Positions 1 through 8,882 are shown, counted from the first letter of the stretch. The stretch: 64,000 nucleotides of DNA from Arthrobacter_B citreus (GCF_042429235.1 NZ_JBHMBA010000001.1), one strand, 5' to 3'. Notes: generated by a model not told the origin, from the sequence alone. Translations and numbers: made by a program.

Positions 1-1
1 G

Positions 2-664
2 CTGGACCCGCTGCTCACCGGCCGGGAAAATCTGCGGACGCGTGCCCGCTTTTACTCGGCGGATGGCCAGGCCAACGAGGCCCGCATTACCGAGCTGAGC
101 GCCCTGATCGGTCTTGATGAGTTTGTGGACCGGCCCTACGGCACGTATTCCGGCGGCCAGCGCCGGCGCGTGGATATTGCCCGCGCACTGCTGCATTCGC
201 CGTCGATCCTTTTCCTGGATGAACCCACCGCCGGTCTGGATCCCGCCAGCCGGGCCCTGGTCTGGTCCACCATCCGCGAGCTGCGGGACCGCCACGGCCT
301 CACCGTCTTCCTGACCACGCACTACATGGAGGAAACCGAGGAGGCGGACCGGGTCTGCATCATTGAACGCGGGCGCATCATTGCCGACGGCACGCCGGCA
401 CAGCTGCGCGCCCAGCACAGCAGCTCGGTCCTGAGCATCACCACCGATGACCGCCCGGCCCTGCTGGCGCTGGCGGCGGAGGAGGGGGCCGGGGTCCGGG
501 ATGAGGACGACGGCGGTGTGGTCCGGCTGGTGGCCGGCGACGCCTCCGCGGCCCTGCGGATCCTGAACCGGCACGGCGGCCACGTCCAGGACTTCGAATT
601 CCGCCACGGCACCATGGACGACGTCTTCCTCGCCCTGACCGGCCGCGAGGGGGAAGCGGCATGA
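2..664 (+). CDS. ABC exporter ATPase subunit, 5' truncated by window edge
   Basis: This is the C-terminal part of an ABC-2 type (DrrA/NodI-like) ATPase that would energise export by the membrane protein encoded next. The reading frame enters at the window edge, so Walker A is not seen. Visible are the signature motif YSGGQRRR (about residue 49 of the fragment), Walker B ILFLDEP with the catalytic Glu (about 69-75), the D-loop GLDPAS and the switch His in TTHY (about 107). The last 80 residues form the usual C-terminal extension with the DDVFLALTGRE ending. Its TGA overlaps the ATG of the permease (ATGA), which shows translational coupling. The substrate cannot be inferred. Confidence 0.93.
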   Translation: MDPLLTGRENLRTRARFYSADGQANEARITELSALIGLDEFVDRPYGTYSGGQRRRVDIARALLHSPSILFLDEPTAGLDPASRALVWSTIRELRDRHGLTVFLTTHYMEETEEADRVCIIERGRIIADGTPAQLRAQHSSSVLSITTDDRPALLALAAEEGAGVRDEDDGGVVRLVAGDASAALRILNRHGGHVQDFEFRHGTMDDVFLALTGREGEAA

Positions 665-1539
665 GCGTGGTCCTCACCCTGATGTCACGCAACCTCCGCC
701 TGTTTTTCCGCGACCGGCTGGGGGTGTTCTTTTCGCTGCTGTCAGCGTTGGTCCTGTTTCTGCTCTACACCCTCTTCCTCGGCAGCGGGCAGGTGGATGA
801 CCTGCAGGAATCCTTCCCCGGTGCCACCGAAGAAGAGGTCAAAGGCTTTGTGGACACCTGGATGTTCGCCGGCATTGTCGGCATCACCTCCATCACCACC
901 GGCCTGGGCGCCATGAACGTCTTTGTGGAGGATTCGGCGTCGGGCCGCTTCCGGGACTTCCTGGTATCGCCGATCCGCCGCGAAAAACTGATCCTCGGCT
1001 ACCTGCTGTCCGCCGGCGTCGTTGCCCTGATCATGACCACAGTGGTGCTGATCATCAGCCTCGTGTACCTCTATCTGGTGGACGGGGTCAGCTTCGAGCC
1101 GGGGCAGATCGCCACCGTCTACGGCTTTTTGGCCCTGAGCTGTCTGGCGTTCGCAGCGCTGAGTGCCTTTGTGGTGTCCTTTGTCCGCACCGCCGGGGCC
1201 TATTCCGCGCTGTCCACCATTGTGGGAACGATCCTGGGCTTCCTGGCCGGCGCCTATATTCCGGTCGGCGCGTTGCCTGACGGCGTCCGGACGGTCATTA
1301 ACGCGCTGCCGTTCATGCAGGCGTCGGTGCCGGTCCGGCAGGAAATGACGGCTGATTCGCTGCAGGCCATGGCCGGCGACCAGCCCGGCGCCGTGGCCGA
1401 ACTGCAGGAGATTTTCGGCATCACCGCGTCCATGGGGGACTGGGAAATCACCAACGGCTACGTGGTGGCTGTCCTGACCATCATGGCCGTGGTGTTCACC
1501 CTGCTGGCTGCCCTGCAGATCCGCCGCCGCATCGCTTAG
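661..1539 (+). CDS. ABC-2 type permease
   Basis: Membrane subunit of the exporter whose ATPase ends at 664; the start codon overlaps that stop. The 292-residue product has about six hydrophobic segments (first near residues 20-40, last near 265-285) and the ABC2_membrane signature region GRFRDFLVSPIRREKLILGYL on the cytoplasmic side before the third segment. Length and layout fit DrrB/YadH-like drug or polyketide exporters. Substrate is unknown; no biosynthetic genes are adjacent. The stop overlaps by four bases with the end of the convergent acetyltransferase gene. Confidence 0.92.
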   Translation: MSVVLTLMSRNLRLFFRDRLGVFFSLLSALVLFLLYTLFLGSGQVDDLQESFPGATEEEVKGFVDTWMFAGIVGITSITTGLGAMNVFVEDSASGRFRDFLVSPIRREKLILGYLLSAGVVALIMTTVVLIISLVYLYLVDGVSFEPGQIATVYGFLALSCLAFAALSAFVVSFVRTAGAYSALSTIVGTILGFLAGAYIPVGALPDGVRTVINALPFMQASVPVRQEMTADSLQAMAGDQPGAVAELQEIFGITASMGDWEITNGYVVAVLTIMAVVFTLLAALQIRRRIA

Positions 1540-2162
1540 GGCCGCGGGTCAGTTGCGAGGATGGCCATGCTGACGGCATCCACCCATTCGCCGTCCCACC
1601 GCAGGGCGTCGCGCTGGCGGCCCTCGACGGTGAACCCGGCCTTCTCGTAGGCCCGCTGGGCCCGCGGATTGAAGGCGAAAACCTCCAGTGCCACCCGGTG
1701 CAGGCCCAGATCATCAAACGCGTGCGCGACGACGGCGCGGGTCGCCTCAGTGCCGTACCCCTGGCCCAGCACTTCAGCCGGCGCCAGCGCGATCCGGAAG
1801 CCGACCGACGCGTTGTCCGGGTCCAAATCGTTCAGGACCACTTCGCCCAGGTACCGCTCTTTCCGGTGGTGTTGCTCCCGGGGCTGGTCGTGCTGGTCGT
1901 TCGGGCTCCGGTCTTCCGGGTGCTGGTCGTCGGCGAGCCGGATAACAGCCCAGTCGGCGCGGTCGTGGTGTCCGGACAGTCCGGCAAGCCAGGCGCGGAT
2001 CTGGTCTGGCGTGAATTCCGCGTGGGTGCCGGTCAGGCGCCGGGCCTCCGGATCGTGCAGCGACGCCCAGACGCCGTCGAAATGTTCTGGCCCCAGCGGT
2101 TCCAGGCGTAGCCGCGCGGTGGTCAGAGTGGCCTGGCTGGCGAAGAGGTTTTCGGAAATCAC
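1536..2162 (-). CDS. GNAT acetyltransferase, RimJ/RimL type
   Basis: A 208-residue GNAT protein; the start is a GTG four bases after the stop of the upstream acetyltransferase gene, so the two are an operon. The N-terminal TARLRLEPLGPEHFDGVWASL and the C-terminal acetyl-CoA region EVLGQGYGTEATRAVVAHAF followed by NPRAQRAYEKAGF are the RimJ/RimL (Acetyltransf_3) pattern. Such enzymes acetylate protein N-termini or small amines; the substrate here is unknown. Odd: a hydrophilic Asp/Gln/His-rich insertion (roughly residues 80-103) interrupts the fold between two beta strands, probably a repeat-driven loop expansion. Confidence 0.87.
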   Translation of the reverse strand: MISENLFASQATLTTARLRLEPLGPEHFDGVWASLHDPEARRLTGTHAEFTPDQIRAWLAGLSGHHDRADWAVIRLADDQHPEDRSPNDQHDQPREQHHRKERYLGEVVLNDLDPDNASVGFRIALAPAEVLGQGYGTEATRAVVAHAFDDLGLHRVALEVFAFNPRAQRAYEKAGFTVEGRQRDALRWDGEWVDAVSMAILATDPRP

Positions 2163-2166
2163 CGGG

Positions 2167-2694
2167 TCAGCCTAGCTGCAGGTCCAGTTCATAGACGATT
2201 TCCAGGCCGTCGTCGTCATCCCACTGCGTGCCGGTTTCCACGAATCCGTACTGCAGCACGAGGTTCAGGGACGCTGCATTGTCTGGACTGATGGTGGCCC
2301 GCACGGTGCTGACTGCCGGTTCACTCGCTGCCCGGGCGAGCAGCAGCTCCAGAGCTGCACGGGCATACCCGCGGCGGCGCAGTGCCGGATCCACCGAGTA
2401 GCCCAGCTCAACCATTCCGCCGGCATCCGGGGGACCGTGGAATCCGGCGCAGCCCACAGCCTGCCCGCTGGCAGAGTCCACAATTGCTCCGGTAATCCAG
2501 CCGGCGTCGTCGGGCGCTGTGGCCAGCTGCAGGCTGCGGATTTTCCATACCGCCCGCCGGTCCGAGGATAAATGGGGTGTGAGGGGCACGGGCGAGTGCC
2601 GGTTGGCGGTGTCCAGTTCTCCGGCGGCGAGGGCATCAATGGCGGCCAAGGGCAGCTGCACCAGCTCGACGGCGGGAAGGGGGAGGGTAGTCAC
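2167..2694 (-). CDS. GNAT acetyltransferase
   Basis: A 175-residue GNAT N-acetyltransferase starting at GTG with GGAG just upstream. The family signature is YSVDPALRRRGYARAALELLLARA (V-x-x-x-x-R-R-x-G-Y/A, the acetyl-CoA pyrophosphate loop), followed by the SLNLVLQYGFVETG helix-strand that closes the cofactor site. Substrate unknown. It is the first gene of a two-acetyltransferase operon divergent from the thioredoxin reductase-like gene, with only 48 bases between the start codons, so the promoters must be back to back there. Confidence 0.87.
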   Translation of the reverse strand: MTTLPLPAVELVQLPLAAIDALAAGELDTANRHSPVPLTPHLSSDRRAVWKIRSLQLATAPDDAGWITGAIVDSASGQAVGCAGFHGPPDAGGMVELGYSVDPALRRRGYARAALELLLARAASEPAVSTVRATISPDNAASLNLVLQYGFVETGTQWDDDDGLEIVYELDLQLG

Positions 2695-2742
2695 CGCTCC
2701 AGTATGCCCTCACACTGGAAACCAACCGGAAGGAGCGCTTTT

Positions 2743-3720
2743 ATGGGCACTGATCAGGTCATCATTATCGGCTCCGGTCCGGCCGGCTATACGGCAGCGG
2801 TTTATGCCGCCCGGGCCGGGCTCACGCCGCGCGTCCTGGCCGGATCGGTAACCGCCGGTGGGGCGCTGATGAACACCACCGAAGTGGAGAATTTCCCGGG
2901 TTTCCCGGACGGAATCCAGGGTCCGGATCTGATGGATAACCTCCGCCGGCAGGCAGAAAAGTTCGGCGCGGTCGTCCAATACGACGACGTCGTATCAGTG
3001 GAGCTGGGTGGGCACACCAAGCGGGTGGAGACCGGCGGCGGCGGCAAATACAAGGCCCGCAGCGTCATTCTGGCAACCGGCTCCGCCTACAAAGAACTGG
3101 GGCTGCCGGAGGAGAAACGGCTCAACGGCCGCGGGATCTCGTGGTGTGCCACCTGCGACGGATTCTTCTTCCGCAACCAGGACGTTCTTGTGGTGGGTGG
3201 CGGGGATTCGGCCATGGAGGAAGCGCTGTTCCTGAGCCGGTTCGGCAAAACGGTCACGGTGATTGTGCGCCGCGGCGAGCTGCGTGCCTCCCGCATCATG
3301 GCAATGCGGGCCAAGAGCCACGAGAAAATCCGGTTTGAGTGGAACAGCGAGGTGACCGCCGTGCATGGCACTGACAAGGTCACGGGCGTGACCCTCACCG
3401 ATACGGTCACGGGAGAAAAACGGGAGCTGCATGCTGACGGGATCTTTGTTGCCATTGGACATGTTCCACGTACTGAACTGCTGCACGGGCAGGTGGATCT
3501 GGACGCTGAAGGGTATATTTCGGTAGCCGCACCCACCACCGCCACGTCCGCTGACGGCGTCTTCGCCTGCGGGGATGCCGTTGACCACCGCTATCGGCAG
3601 GCCATCACCGCCGCCGGCACCGGCTGTGCCGCAGCCCTCGATGCCGAGCGCTACCTTGCGGCACTGCAGGATGCGGACAGCATTGCAACGGCACTCGTTG
3701 AAGGATCCCTGTCGGACTAA
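2743..3720 (+). CDS. trxB: Thioredoxin-disulfide reductase (TrxB-like flavoprotein)
   Basis: Low-molecular-weight thioredoxin reductase: FAD-bound, moves electrons from NADPH through a redox disulfide to thioredoxin or a thioredoxin-like partner. The ATG at 2743 is chosen because it follows GGAAGGAG and opens directly into the FAD Rossmann strand (GSGPAG, residues 10-15). The CATC active-site pair is at C135/C138, the NADPH motif GGGDSA at 152-157, and the C-terminal FAD contact is FACGDAVDHRYRQAITAAGTG. The length (325) is normal. No thioredoxin gene is next to it, unlike the usual trxB-trxA pair near the origin, so this may be a second, accessory copy. The downstream gene converges 25 bp away. 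Confidence 0.88.
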   Translation: MGTDQVIIIGSGPAGYTAAVYAARAGLTPRVLAGSVTAGGALMNTTEVENFPGFPDGIQGPDLMDNLRRQAEKFGAVVQYDDVVSVELGGHTKRVETGGGGKYKARSVILATGSAYKELGLPEEKRLNGRGISWCATCDGFFFRNQDVLVVGGGDSAMEEALFLSRFGKTVTVIVRRGELRASRIMAMRAKSHEKIRFEWNSEVTAVHGTDKVTGVTLTDTVTGEKRELHADGIFVAIGHVPRTELLHGQVDLDAEGYISVAAPTTATSADGVFACGDAVDHRYRQAITAAGTGCAAALDAERYLAALQDADSIATALVEGSLSD

Positions 3721-3745
3721 CCCGGGCTATTTGGAAGCGGGGCAG

Positions 3746-5014
3746 TTAGGCCGCCCCGGTGAAGGTCAGCACCAGCAGCGTGATGTTCAGGCCCACCAGA
3801 AGCAGCGCGACCACCACGCCCAGCGTCGTCGTCCACCAGCGGTTGCAGTGCACCCCCATGAGGTCTTTGCGGGAGGTGAGCCAGACCAGCGGAATCAGGG
3901 CAAACGGGATGCCGAAGGACAGGATGACCTGGCTCAGGACCAGCGCCCAGGTGGGGTCGAGCCCGGCAGCAAGGATCAGCAGCGCCGGAATCAGGGTGAT
4001 CAGCCGGCGCAGGAGCATCGGAATCCGAATCTTCAGCAGCCCGTGCATGATTTCGGCTCCGGCATAGGCGCCCACCGACGTCGACGCCAGACCTGAAGCG
4101 AGGAGCCCCACAGCAAACAGGGTTGCGACGGCGGCGCCCAACGAGGCGGCAATCGCGGCGTGGGCGCCCTCAAGGGTATCGGTGCCGTCCACCCCCTGCA
4201 GGGAACTGGCAGCCAGCAGCAGAATGGCCAGGTTCACCGTTCCGGCGACGGCCAGCGCAATGGTCACGTCCCAGCGGGTGGCGCGGATCAGCATGGGAGT
4301 GGTTAGGCTGACGGTTCGGTCAGGGAACCGGTCCCGGGTCAGGGCGGAATGCGCGTAGATGGCATGGGGCATGACGGTGGCGCCGAGAATGGATGCGGCC
4401 AACAGCACGGATTCGCTGCCCTCGAAGCGCGGGACCAGCCCACCTGCCAGGGCACCGGCGTCGGGCGGTGAAATGACGACGCCGGCAGTGAAACCGATGG
4501 CGATGATCGCCATCATGGACACGATCACGTATTCGAAAGTCCGGTGCCGGCCGCTGCCCTGCAGACCCAGAACGGCAAGGGAAACCACGCCGGTGATAAC
4601 TCCGCCGAGCAACAGGGGCAGGTCAAACAACAACCAGAGGGCTACGGCCCCGCCGATGACTTCAGCAACGTCCGTGGCCATGGCCACGAGTTCTGCTTGG
4701 AGCCAGTACAGCCGTCGAGCCGACTTGCGGCCGATCCGCTCTCCCAGGAGTTGGGGCAGGGACTTTCCAGTGACCAGTCCCAGCTTTGCGGAGAGGTACT
4801 GGATGAGCCAAGCCATGGTGTTTGCGGCGACCACAACCCATACCAGCAGGTAGCCAAAGCGGGCACCTGCAGTCATGTTGCTGGCAACATTTCCCGGATC
4901 CAAGTAGGCGACTCCGGCCACCAGCGCCGGTCCGAGCATCCATAGCAGCCGTTTGGGCGCAGGGGTGTTTGGAGCGGATCCTGCGGACTCCAAGACGGTC
5001 GTATCGCGGCTCAT
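3746..5014 (-). CDS. mntH: Nramp-family Mn2+/Fe2+ symporter
   Basis: Proton-coupled divalent-metal importer of the inner membrane. The 422-residue product (start MSRDTTVLES; the upstream in-frame ATG would run through a palindrome) has the TM1 metal-binding motif DPGN at residues 39-42 and the TM6 motif MPHAIY with the metal-coordinating Met at 215 and proton-relay His at 217. Eleven hydrophobic segments are visible. This motif set is diagnostic for manganese/iron Nramp transporters. A perfect 7-bp inverted repeat lies 21-36 bases upstream of the start and may bind a DtxR/MntR-type repressor. The position of Ala after MPH differs from the common Asn/Val but is tolerated in the family. Confidence 0.93.
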   Translation of the reverse strand: MSRDTTVLESAGSAPNTPAPKRLLWMLGPALVAGVAYLDPGNVASNMTAGARFGYLLVWVVVAANTMAWLIQYLSAKLGLVTGKSLPQLLGERIGRKSARRLYWLQAELVAMATDVAEVIGGAVALWLLFDLPLLLGGVITGVVSLAVLGLQGSGRHRTFEYVIVSMMAIIAIGFTAGVVISPPDAGALAGGLVPRFEGSESVLLAASILGATVMPHAIYAHSALTRDRFPDRTVSLTTPMLIRATRWDVTIALAVAGTVNLAILLLAASSLQGVDGTDTLEGAHAAIAASLGAAVATLFAVGLLASGLASTSVGAYAGAEIMHGLLKIRIPMLLRRLITLIPALLILAAGLDPTWALVLSQVILSFGIPFALIPLVWLTSRKDLMGVHCNRWWTTTLGVVVALLLVGLNITLLVLTFTGAA

Positions 5015-5034
5015 AACAGCAACGTAACACGAAA

Positions 5035-5050
5035 GTTCGGGCACCCGAAC
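5035..5050. promoter_or_regulatory. Palindrome upstream of mntH, candidate metalloregulator operator
   Basis: GTTCGGG-CA-CCCGAAC: perfect 7-bp arms with a 2-bp spacer, placed 21-36 bases before the mntH ATG, where it would block transcription or initiation. mntH genes are usually repressed by MntR/DtxR-type proteins with Mn; that this palindrome is the site is inference. It also argues for the ATG at 5014 rather than an upstream start. Confidence 0.45.
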
Positions 5051-5213
5051 ATCTGAGGCAGGGCTGGCGAACAGGGCGGGCAAAATAGCTTCAGGGCGTT
5101 GTTTGCTCTGCTGTCAGCGTGGGGTTCGCGTGCCGCGATGAGGGTTTGGGTTGGCCGGCGCGAAAGGCGGGTAGCGGGGCTTGTGCTGGGGATGGGCTAG
5201 GGGTGTGGTGAGG

Positions 5214-5342
5214 CTCGCTCGTGGTGCGGGCGGGGTCTGTGTCCGCGGGGCGTGGGCTCGCTCGTGGTGCGGGCGGGGTCTGTGTCCGCGGGGCGTGGGG
5301 TGGCTCGTGGTGCGGGCGGGGCCTGTGTCCGCGGGGCGTGGG
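5214..5342. repeat. 43-bp tandem repeat, three copies
   Basis: Three head-to-tail copies of a 43-bp unit at 5214-5256, 5257-5299 and 5300-5342, each running from CTCGCTCGTGG (GTGGCTCGTGG in copy 3) to GGGGCGTGGG. Copies 1 and 2 are identical by eye; copy 3 differs at a few positions. The array sits in the 447-bp intergenic region between mntH and the DUF222/HNH gene, upstream of an AT-richer stretch (5343-5390) that could hold the promoter of the latter. No coding potential is convincing. Confidence 0.9.
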
Positions 5343-5461
5343 CTGTATAGGTATTCGGCTGAAAAAGTAGGGTATTTCTATCACCCGCAAAGGGCCGTTT
5401 TAGGCCTGTTTTGGGCTGTTGTTGGGCTGGAAATGTCAGTGCCGGGTGAAAGCCTGAAGAC

Positions 5462-7150
5462 ATGGATCAGAACGGATCTCTTCCCGGCAAGGTTGCCGGC
5501 AGCGGACAGGCGGGAGTTGCCGGCAGCGGGCAGGTGGCACCAGTCAGCCTGTCGGTTTACGCTGCCGCCCCGGCTCCTGCCTGTGTGGATCCTGCCGTTC
5601 CATCACAGGCCGCCCTCACCGGGTCCCTGGCCTTACACGCGGTGGAGTCCCTGAACCAGGACGAAGCCGGCGCCGTGCTCTCCCGCCTGGATCACCTGAT
5701 CCGGTGGGCTCAGGCCCAGCAAGCCAAAACCCTCACCCGCATGCAGGTCCTGTTCCGGGACGAATACCTCAACGACACCGGCCTGCTCGATCCCGGTCTC
5801 GCGTTCAGCCTCGCCGCGGAGGAAGCAGCGACCATCCTGCATGTGCCCACGAACACGGCGATGATGCTCATGAGTGAAGCCGGAACCCTCTGCACCACCC
5901 ACACCGCCACCCTGAAGGCCCTGGAAACCGGGGACATCAGTTACGGGCACGTCCAGACCCTGGTTGATCAGTCCCAGAACATCCCGCCCGCGGACCTGCC
6001 CGGCTTCGAAGCCCAATTGCTGGGGTTGGCCCCGGAGCAAACCCATCCCCAGTTCCGGGTCCGGGCACGGCGGCTGCGGGAGAACACGTATCCCGAAACC
6101 ATCGTCGTCCGTCAGCGCAGTGCCTTTGACCGGCGCCGGGTGTCCCTGCAGCCCGAGTGCGACGGGATGTCCTGGCTCTCGGCCCTGCTGCCGGCCCAGA
6201 AAGCGCAGGCGTTCTTCAACCAACTCAGCACTGCCGCCCGAGGTGAGCAGGCCGCCGGCGATCCACGCACTGTGGATCAGCTCCGGACAGACATCATGGC
6301 CAGCCTGCTCGAGGGCCACGATGGCCACGATGGCCAGGACGACCCGGAAGCGACGGACGGCCACACAGAAGCGGAGGGCCAGGCAAAAACGGACGGCCAC
6401 ACAGAAGCGGAGGGCCAGGCAGAAACGGACGGCCAAGCAGAGACGGGCGGGAAAGCAGAGGCGGGCGGGAAAGCAGAGGCCGGTGTCCGCGGGAAGCACC
6501 GGACGGACGGCCACGGACGTGCCCGGGCCCGGGCGCGGGCCCGGACGGAGATCCTGGTCCTGATCAGCGCCGAGACCCTCTTCGGCGCCGACGACCAACC
6601 CGCCGAACTGCACGGCTACGGACCGATCAGCCCGGTCACAGCCCGAAGAATGGCCCGGGACGCGGCGAAATGGACACCGGTGGAACGGGACCCGAAAACC
6701 GAGGAATTCCTGAGGATCGGCCGGAAACGGAAAGTACCGGACCGGCTGAAGCAGGTGCTGCGGGTCCGCGACGGAACCTGCCGGTTCCCCGGCTGCCGGA
6801 CCAACGCTGTGATCTCCGAAATCGACCACACCACACCCTGGGCGCAGGGCGGCGCCACCGATCACGACAACCTGGAGCATCTATGCCGGCGGCACCACAT
6901 GTTCAAAACCAAAGGCTTCTGGAAAGCCTGCCAACCCAGTCCGGGAATCATTGAATGGACCTCACCCGGGGGACGCAAGTACCGCACCGAACCCCACCTC
7001 ACCCTTGCTGCAGGAGCATCGGCAAAGTTCTCCGTTGCCGGGGATCCAGCGGTTGAGGGAGAGACGGGCGGACTGGGTCGGGTATCCGATGTGGGTGTCG
7101 CGGCGAGCAGCGACCCTGATGGTTACGGGGATGCCCCGCCGCCTTTCTAG
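5462..7150 (+). CDS. DUF222 / HNH endonuclease domain protein (13E12-like)
   Basis: A 562-residue protein with a DUF222 region (about residues 50-270) and a C-terminal HNH nuclease motif: C440 and C445 as zinc ligands, E453-I-D-H456 with the catalytic His, DHDNLEHLC and C475-RRHH. Such proteins are multicopy in actinobacteria (the REP13E12 family of mycobacteria) and are suspected mobile or repeat-associated nucleases; function is untested. Between the two domains lies a low-complexity linker (about residues 283-345) of degenerate HTEAEGQAKTDG-type repeats followed by an Arg/Ala-rich run. The start ATG has no strong Shine-Dalgarno. Direct repeats lie on both sides (5214-5342 and 7155-7256). 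Confidence 0.88.
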   Translation: MDQNGSLPGKVAGSGQAGVAGSGQVAPVSLSVYAAAPAPACVDPAVPSQAALTGSLALHAVESLNQDEAGAVLSRLDHLIRWAQAQQAKTLTRMQVLFRDEYLNDTGLLDPGLAFSLAAEEAATILHVPTNTAMMLMSEAGTLCTTHTATLKALETGDISYGHVQTLVDQSQNIPPADLPGFEAQLLGLAPEQTHPQFRVRARRLRENTYPETIVVRQRSAFDRRRVSLQPECDGMSWLSALLPAQKAQAFFNQLSTAARGEQAAGDPRTVDQLRTDIMASLLEGHDGHDGQDDPEATDGHTEAEGQAKTDGHTEAEGQAETDGQAETGGKAEAGGKAEAGVRGKHRTDGHGRARARARARTEILVLISAETLFGADDQPAELHGYGPISPVTARRMARDAAKWTPVERDPKTEEFLRIGRKRKVPDRLKQVLRVRDGTCRFPGCRTNAVISEIDHTTPWAQGGATDHDNLEHLCRRHHMFKTKGFWKACQPSPGIIEWTSPGGRKYRTEPHLTLAAGASAKFSVAGDPAVEGETGGLGRVSDVGVAASSDPDGYGDAPPPF

Positions 7151-7154
7151 GACG

Positions 7155-7256
7155 CTCAAGAAGCGGTCCCTCAAAATGCGGGTCCTCAAGAATGCGGGTC
7201 CGCCTAAATGCGGGCGGGTCGGCCTGAATGCGGGTCCTTGTGAACATACGGTCCGT
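7155..7256. repeat. Degenerate ~16-bp direct repeats
   Basis: Directly after the DUF222/HNH stop codon there are five to six imperfect copies of a unit like CTCAAGAATGCGGGTCC (near 7155, 7170, 7186, 7205, 7222 and a weak one near 7240). They fill the gap to the convergent small membrane-protein gene. No ORF or hairpin explains them; replication slippage is the simplest origin. Confidence 0.7.
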
Positions 7257-7305
7257 TCTGAACACCTGACCCCATCCAAATACCCGGCTTTCCCACCTGG
7301 TCTTC

Positions 7306-7710
7306 CTAGATGCCTCCGCCTCTGCGCACACGCCGAACAGACGGGAGCGGCCCTGAGTTCTCGGCGGCAGCCGCCGTGCCGTTTGCCCCTGTGCTGTCTG
7401 GGCCGCGTGTGCCTGCCGGGCCTGAGGTACCCCCGGTGTCCCCGGTGCCCGCGGCGCCAGCTTCAGTCTGCGGTTGCGCGCCCGTACCGCCGTCGTCGCG
7501 ATGGGCTGTGTTGTACCGATGGGAAGCAGCCAGCCACAATACGGCGCCAGCAATCGGCAGCAGAATCACCACCGCAGCCCAGAACCACCGGGAAGAACCG
7601 GAAACCCAGCTGGAATTGGCAACACTGAAGAGCGCACCGAGCGCCAAGGTGATGTACAAGACCACGGACGTACAGACCAGGGGAGCCCACATCAGGTATT
7701 CGATCGGCAT
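7306..7710 (-). CDS. PLDc_N domain small membrane protein
   Basis: A 134-residue protein with an N-terminal hydrophobic segment, a second segment (WFWAAVVILLPIAGAVLWL) and a polar tail rich in Gly/Ala/Thr. The two-helix layout with the LPI-G-A-V-L-W-L stretch matches the PLD-nuclease N-terminal (PLDc_N) module found alone or ahead of cardiolipin synthase domains. The catalytic HKD part is absent, as in most short members; the role is unknown, probably a membrane anchor or interaction protein. The start ATG follows GAAGGAG at about 13 bases. Confidence 0.75.
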   Translation of the reverse strand: MPIEYLMWAPLVCTSVVLYITLALGALFSVANSSWVSGSSRWFWAAVVILLPIAGAVLWLAASHRYNTAHRDDGGTGAQPQTEAGAAGTGDTGGTSGPAGTRGPDSTGANGTAAAAENSGPLPSVRRVRRGGGI

Positions 7711-7936
7711 AGGGAAAACCTTGCTCCTTCTTCATGAACAGAGACCAAACAAGCGATGAAGGACAACCACATCCCCAGCTGCTGCACCCCATGTTTGTGC
7801 TTCAGCCCGCCAGTCCAGAATAGGATCTACTGCCGCCCCAGCACCTCATACCCAGTGATGACATCCAGAGTCCGTGTCTCCACCTTCCGCAGGGTGCGAT
7901 GTCGGGAGAAACTGGGCCAAACCTTAAGGTGTAGGC

Positions 7937-8413
7937 ATGAGCACCATTGCACCGCCACCTGCCCGACTTCGCCCCAGCACACTCTTTCAAGGGCTGGCGG
8001 CAGCCCTAAGCATTCCCCTGGCGCTGGTCGTTCCCCTGTGGATTACGGCGGGGCGCACCCTCTTTGGCGTTGAGGGGCCGATGGTAGTGATCTTCACCGC
8101 CACTGTGGGACCACTTTTGGCTATCCTCCTCCTGGTATCGGCGGTTCGCATCACGGTCTCGGCAACCCGTCGCCCAACCTTTGGGGCACCGCTGCGCACA
8201 TCCTTCCTGCTGCTGGCTGTCTGGGTGGCGGGAGGCGCGCTGGGATTCCTGGTGCCCGACGTCGGTGGGCCGCCCGACAGCCAAGGTTCGGTTATGTCCG
8301 TGCTGCTCGGCGACGAGCTTGTGGGCATTTCCGCGGCGTTGGCCAATCCGATGGGCATCCTCACCCTTGGTCTGAGCATCTCCCTGATAGTCGTGTCCCG
8401 GCGACAGGAATGA
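7937..8413 (+). CDS. Hypothetical four-helix membrane protein
   Basis: A 158-residue product with four hydrophobic segments (about residues 17-39, 47-70, 85-108 and 130-152) and a short basic C-terminus. I recognise no family. The start ATG is preceded by AAGGTG at suitable distance. It stands alone between convergent genes and could be a transporter-like or sensor membrane protein; nothing further can be supported. Confidence 0.65.
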   Translation: MSTIAPPPARLRPSTLFQGLAAALSIPLALVVPLWITAGRTLFGVEGPMVVIFTATVGPLLAILLLVSAVRITVSATRRPTFGAPLRTSFLLLAVWVAGGALGFLVPDVGGPPDSQGSVMSVLLGDELVGISAALANPMGILTLGLSISLIVVSRRQE

Positions 8414-8516
8414 TGCTGGACAAAAGCTCACACTGCTGCAGCGTCATATGACTGTTCGTCATTGCGCACGTGTTTTCGCTCCGGTGCTGCGGCTGACGGC
8501 TGCCTTGCCCGGATCC

Positions 8517-8882
8517 TCAACTGCTTGGAGGAGCAGCAGCGGGTCCTCGTGACTGCCAGGGCAGCCTGCCCGTGACCTCGAGCTGGAGGGTGTAGCTGAG
8601 GAAGGTCCGAATGAGCACGATGAGGGCCAGCACACCAAGCGACTCGAACGTCGGAGTAACGGCAACCGTGCGGATGATGTCCGCGGCCACCAGCAGCTCC
8701 AGGCCGAGGAGGATGGATCTGCCCAACTGCTGCCGGTATGCCTCATACACCGGCCGTCCGGTGCGGCGCAGGAGAGTGCCGACAACGGACACCGTGGCAA
8801 TCACGGCACCGACAATGATCACCGCCACTCCGGCCAGATCCACAATTTGTCCGGCGGCCTCGATGATGCCCTTGAATTCCAT
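8517..8882 (-). CDS. DUF1622 family membrane protein
   Basis: A 121-residue protein with three hydrophobic segments. The pattern of an N-terminal helix (VDLAGVAVIIVGAVIATV), the central YRQQLGRSILLGLELLVAADIIRTV and the FLSYTLQLEVTGRLPW ending is typical of DUF1622, a family of small inner-membrane proteins with no known function. The conserved LGRSILLGLELLVAADII block is intact. A short Ala/Pro tail follows. The gene stands alone on this strand. Confidence 0.85.
   Translation of the reverse strand: MEFKGIIEAAGQIVDLAGVAVIIVGAVIATVSVVGTLLRRTGRPVYEAYRQQLGRSILLGLELLVAADIIRTVAVTPTFESLGVLALIVLIRTFLSYTLQLEVTGRLPWQSRGPAAAPPSS

Noticed and set aside
5214..5342. CRISPR array
   Set aside because: Units are directly adjacent without unique spacers, and no cas genes are present.
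5633..6880. 415-residue minus-strand frame opposite the DUF222/HNH gene
   Set aside because: Low-complexity shadow; HNH motifs are on the plus strand.
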